Assembly: GCA_945907055.1 (NCBI GenBank) | Contig: CAMDSG010000007.1 | Location: forward strand, 1-24,496 | Length of the DNA: 24,496 bases | Direction: 5' to 3' | Origin: Bifidobacterium breve | GTDB taxonomy: Bacteria; Actinomycetota; Acidimicrobiia; IMCC26256 | Part shown: positions 23,583-24,496 of the stretch, in pieces | Numbering within the stretch: position 1 is the first letter of the stretch | Layout: each line of letters starts with the position of its first letter | The notes under the pieces: generated by a model | Database searches by the model: none | Seen by the model: only the letters and a program-made list of their open reading frames with translations | What the model was told of the DNA's origin: nothing | Translations under genes and position numbers: made by a program

Positions 23583-24155
23583 AACGCCCTCTTTGCGTGC
23601 GCGTAGTACAACACAACCGAGGTCGGGACCATCGCTTGCGGGGAGTTCTGGCTCTAGGAGTGTGTCGATGCGAAACCCTGCACGCACTAATTCAGTAAAG
23701 ACCTCAGTAAAGGAAAGAATTGTTGGGCGCACCACGTCGTCGAATGATGGAGTGGAGTCGGAGGCGAGAGTAGTAAGCGCACTAAACGGATGCGGCATGA
23801 GCATGACTAGCGGTGAACCTGGGCGTAGAACGCGATGTACCTGTCTAAACACGCGTGCGAGGTTCGGAACCTCCGCGAATGCTCCGTCAGAGTAGGCCGC
23901 GTCGATTGAGTCGGTACGAAGAAATGCAAGCTCTGCAAGATCTGCGTGATGAACCTCGAAGCGCACATCTTCACGCTCTGCGAGTGCACGTGTTGCTTCA
24001 ACGGCCTCCGCCGATGAGTCGACAGCGAGCACTGTTGCGCCTCCGCGTGCAAACTCAACAGAGGCCTTCCCTCCAGCACATCCGAGGTCAAGGATTCTGC
24101 GCCCTGTGAGAGGCCCGAGCAGTCGATGGGCGATTTTGGTAGTGGCGTCCTGCAC
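23580..24155 (-). CDS. Class I SAM-dependent methyltransferase
   Basis: The product is 191 residues. The SAM motif RILDLGCAGGKASVEFARGG (about 19-38) is followed by the acidic VLAVDSS and the later DAAYSDGAFAEVPNLARVFR and VLRPGSPLVML, the standard order of a small Rossmann methyltransferase of the UbiE/type 11 kind. The substrate is unknown. The GTG start has GGAGGG 4 nt upstream. It lies 41 bp downstream of the inositol-3-phosphate synthase gene, so it may be co-transcribed with it. Confidence 0.88.
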   Translation of the reverse strand: MQDATTKIAHRLLGPLTGRRILDLGCAGGKASVEFARGGATVLAVDSSAEAVEATRALAEREDVRFEVHHADLAELAFLRTDSIDAAYSDGAFAEVPNLARVFRQVHRVLRPGSPLVMLMPHPFSALTTLASDSTPSFDDVVRPTILSFTEVFTELVRAGFRIDTLLEPELPASDGPDLGCVVLRARKEGV

Positions 24156-24196
24156 GGGACCCTCCAGGTTTGAGACCAGATTTGGAAAAGGTGCGC

Positions 24197-24496
24197 TTAC
24201 GCGCCTGTTGCGAATTCCTCCACCATCTCACGAGCCTCGTCATCGGTGTACTGCACCGGAGGAGACTTCATGAAATAAGCAGATGCCCCAAGGAGGGGTC
24301 CACCGATACCACGGTCAAGGGCAACCTTGGCACAGCGCACGGCGTCAATGATTACGCCGGCACTATTAGGGGAGTCCCAGACCTCGAGCTTGAGCTCAAG
24401 ATTGAGGGGAACATCCCCAAAGTTGCGGCCCTCAAGGCGGATATATGCCCATTTACGGTCCTGCAACCAAGCAACGTGGTCAGAGGGCCCGATGTG
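24197..24496 (-). CDS. ino1: Inositol-3-phosphate synthase, C-terminal part (cut by window edge)
   Basis: This enzyme converts glucose 6-phosphate to inositol 3-phosphate, the first step to phosphatidylinositol and other inositol compounds in Actinomycetota. The last 99 residues are visible, reading from the edge HIGPSDHVAWLQDRKWAYIR. They include the highly conserved LNLELKLEVWDSPNSAG and VIIDAVRCAKVALDRG, then GGPLLGASAYFMKSPP, ending EFATGA. The rest lies beyond base 24496. Confidence 0.95.
   Translation of the reverse strand, partial: HIGPSDHVAWLQDRKWAYIRLEGRNFGDVPLNLELKLEVWDSPNSAGVIIDAVRCAKVALDRGIGGPLLGASAYFMKSPPVQYTDDEAREMVEEFATGA

Overview
This window is the chromosomal origin neighbourhood of an actinomycetotal (actinobacterial) bacterium, with GC in the low to mid 50s by eye. 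The gene order gyrB-dciA-recF-dnaN-dnaA | rpmH-rnpA-yidD-yidC-jag-rsmG-parA-parB, followed by trxA/trxB, murJ, a DUF6049-like protein and a CCA-adding enzyme, is the classic actinobacterial oriC layout. A terminal inositol-3-phosphate synthase fragment fits the same phylum. A moderate-GC lineage such as Acidimicrobiia or a related uncultured group is my guess. It is inferred from the style of RnpA and MurJ and from the presence of a PilT gene, and is not proven by the sequence.

Region 1 (1-5983, minus strand) is the replication module. It holds a gyrB fragment cut by the left edge, a DUF721/DciA-type helicase-loader candidate overlapping recF, then dnaN and dnaA. The dnaN-dnaA gap carries DnaA boxes and what looks like a basal unwinding element: an AT-rich tract, four TAG trios, a short GC block and a DnaA box. 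The dnaA-rpmH gap carries a second, more degenerate set of boxes and likely divergent promoters.

Region 2 (6496-9919, plus strand) is a tightly packed ribosome/RNase P/membrane-insertion/RNA cluster (rpmH, rnpA, yidD, yidC, jag, rsmG). Region 3 (9920-12204, plus strand) is the segregation module: two perfect palindromic parS-type sites, then overlapping parA and parB.

Region 4 (12212-20661, minus strand) is a probable single envelope/redox operon transcribed towards parB: GNAT, DUF6049-like membrane protein, murJ, degV, an anchored unknown, a small two-TM unknown, trxB, trxA, and a CwlM-like protein. Several junctions are 4-nt stop/start overlaps. The CwlM-like protein has lost the amidase catalytic residues and has no signal peptide, which points to a cytoplasmic regulator of wall synthesis rather than a hydrolase.

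Region 5 (20901-24496) has a PilT-type ATPase and the CCA tRNA nucleotidyltransferase on the plus strand. They converge on a SAM methyltransferase and the C-terminal end of inositol-3-phosphate synthase on the minus strand.

No mobile element, CRISPR array, tRNA or rRNA was seen. The window is mostly conserved housekeeping sequence. The points worth a second look are the pseudo-amidase, the origin architecture, an rnpA gene with no canonical start codon, and two short in-frame tandem repeats (dnaA linker, yidD N-terminus).
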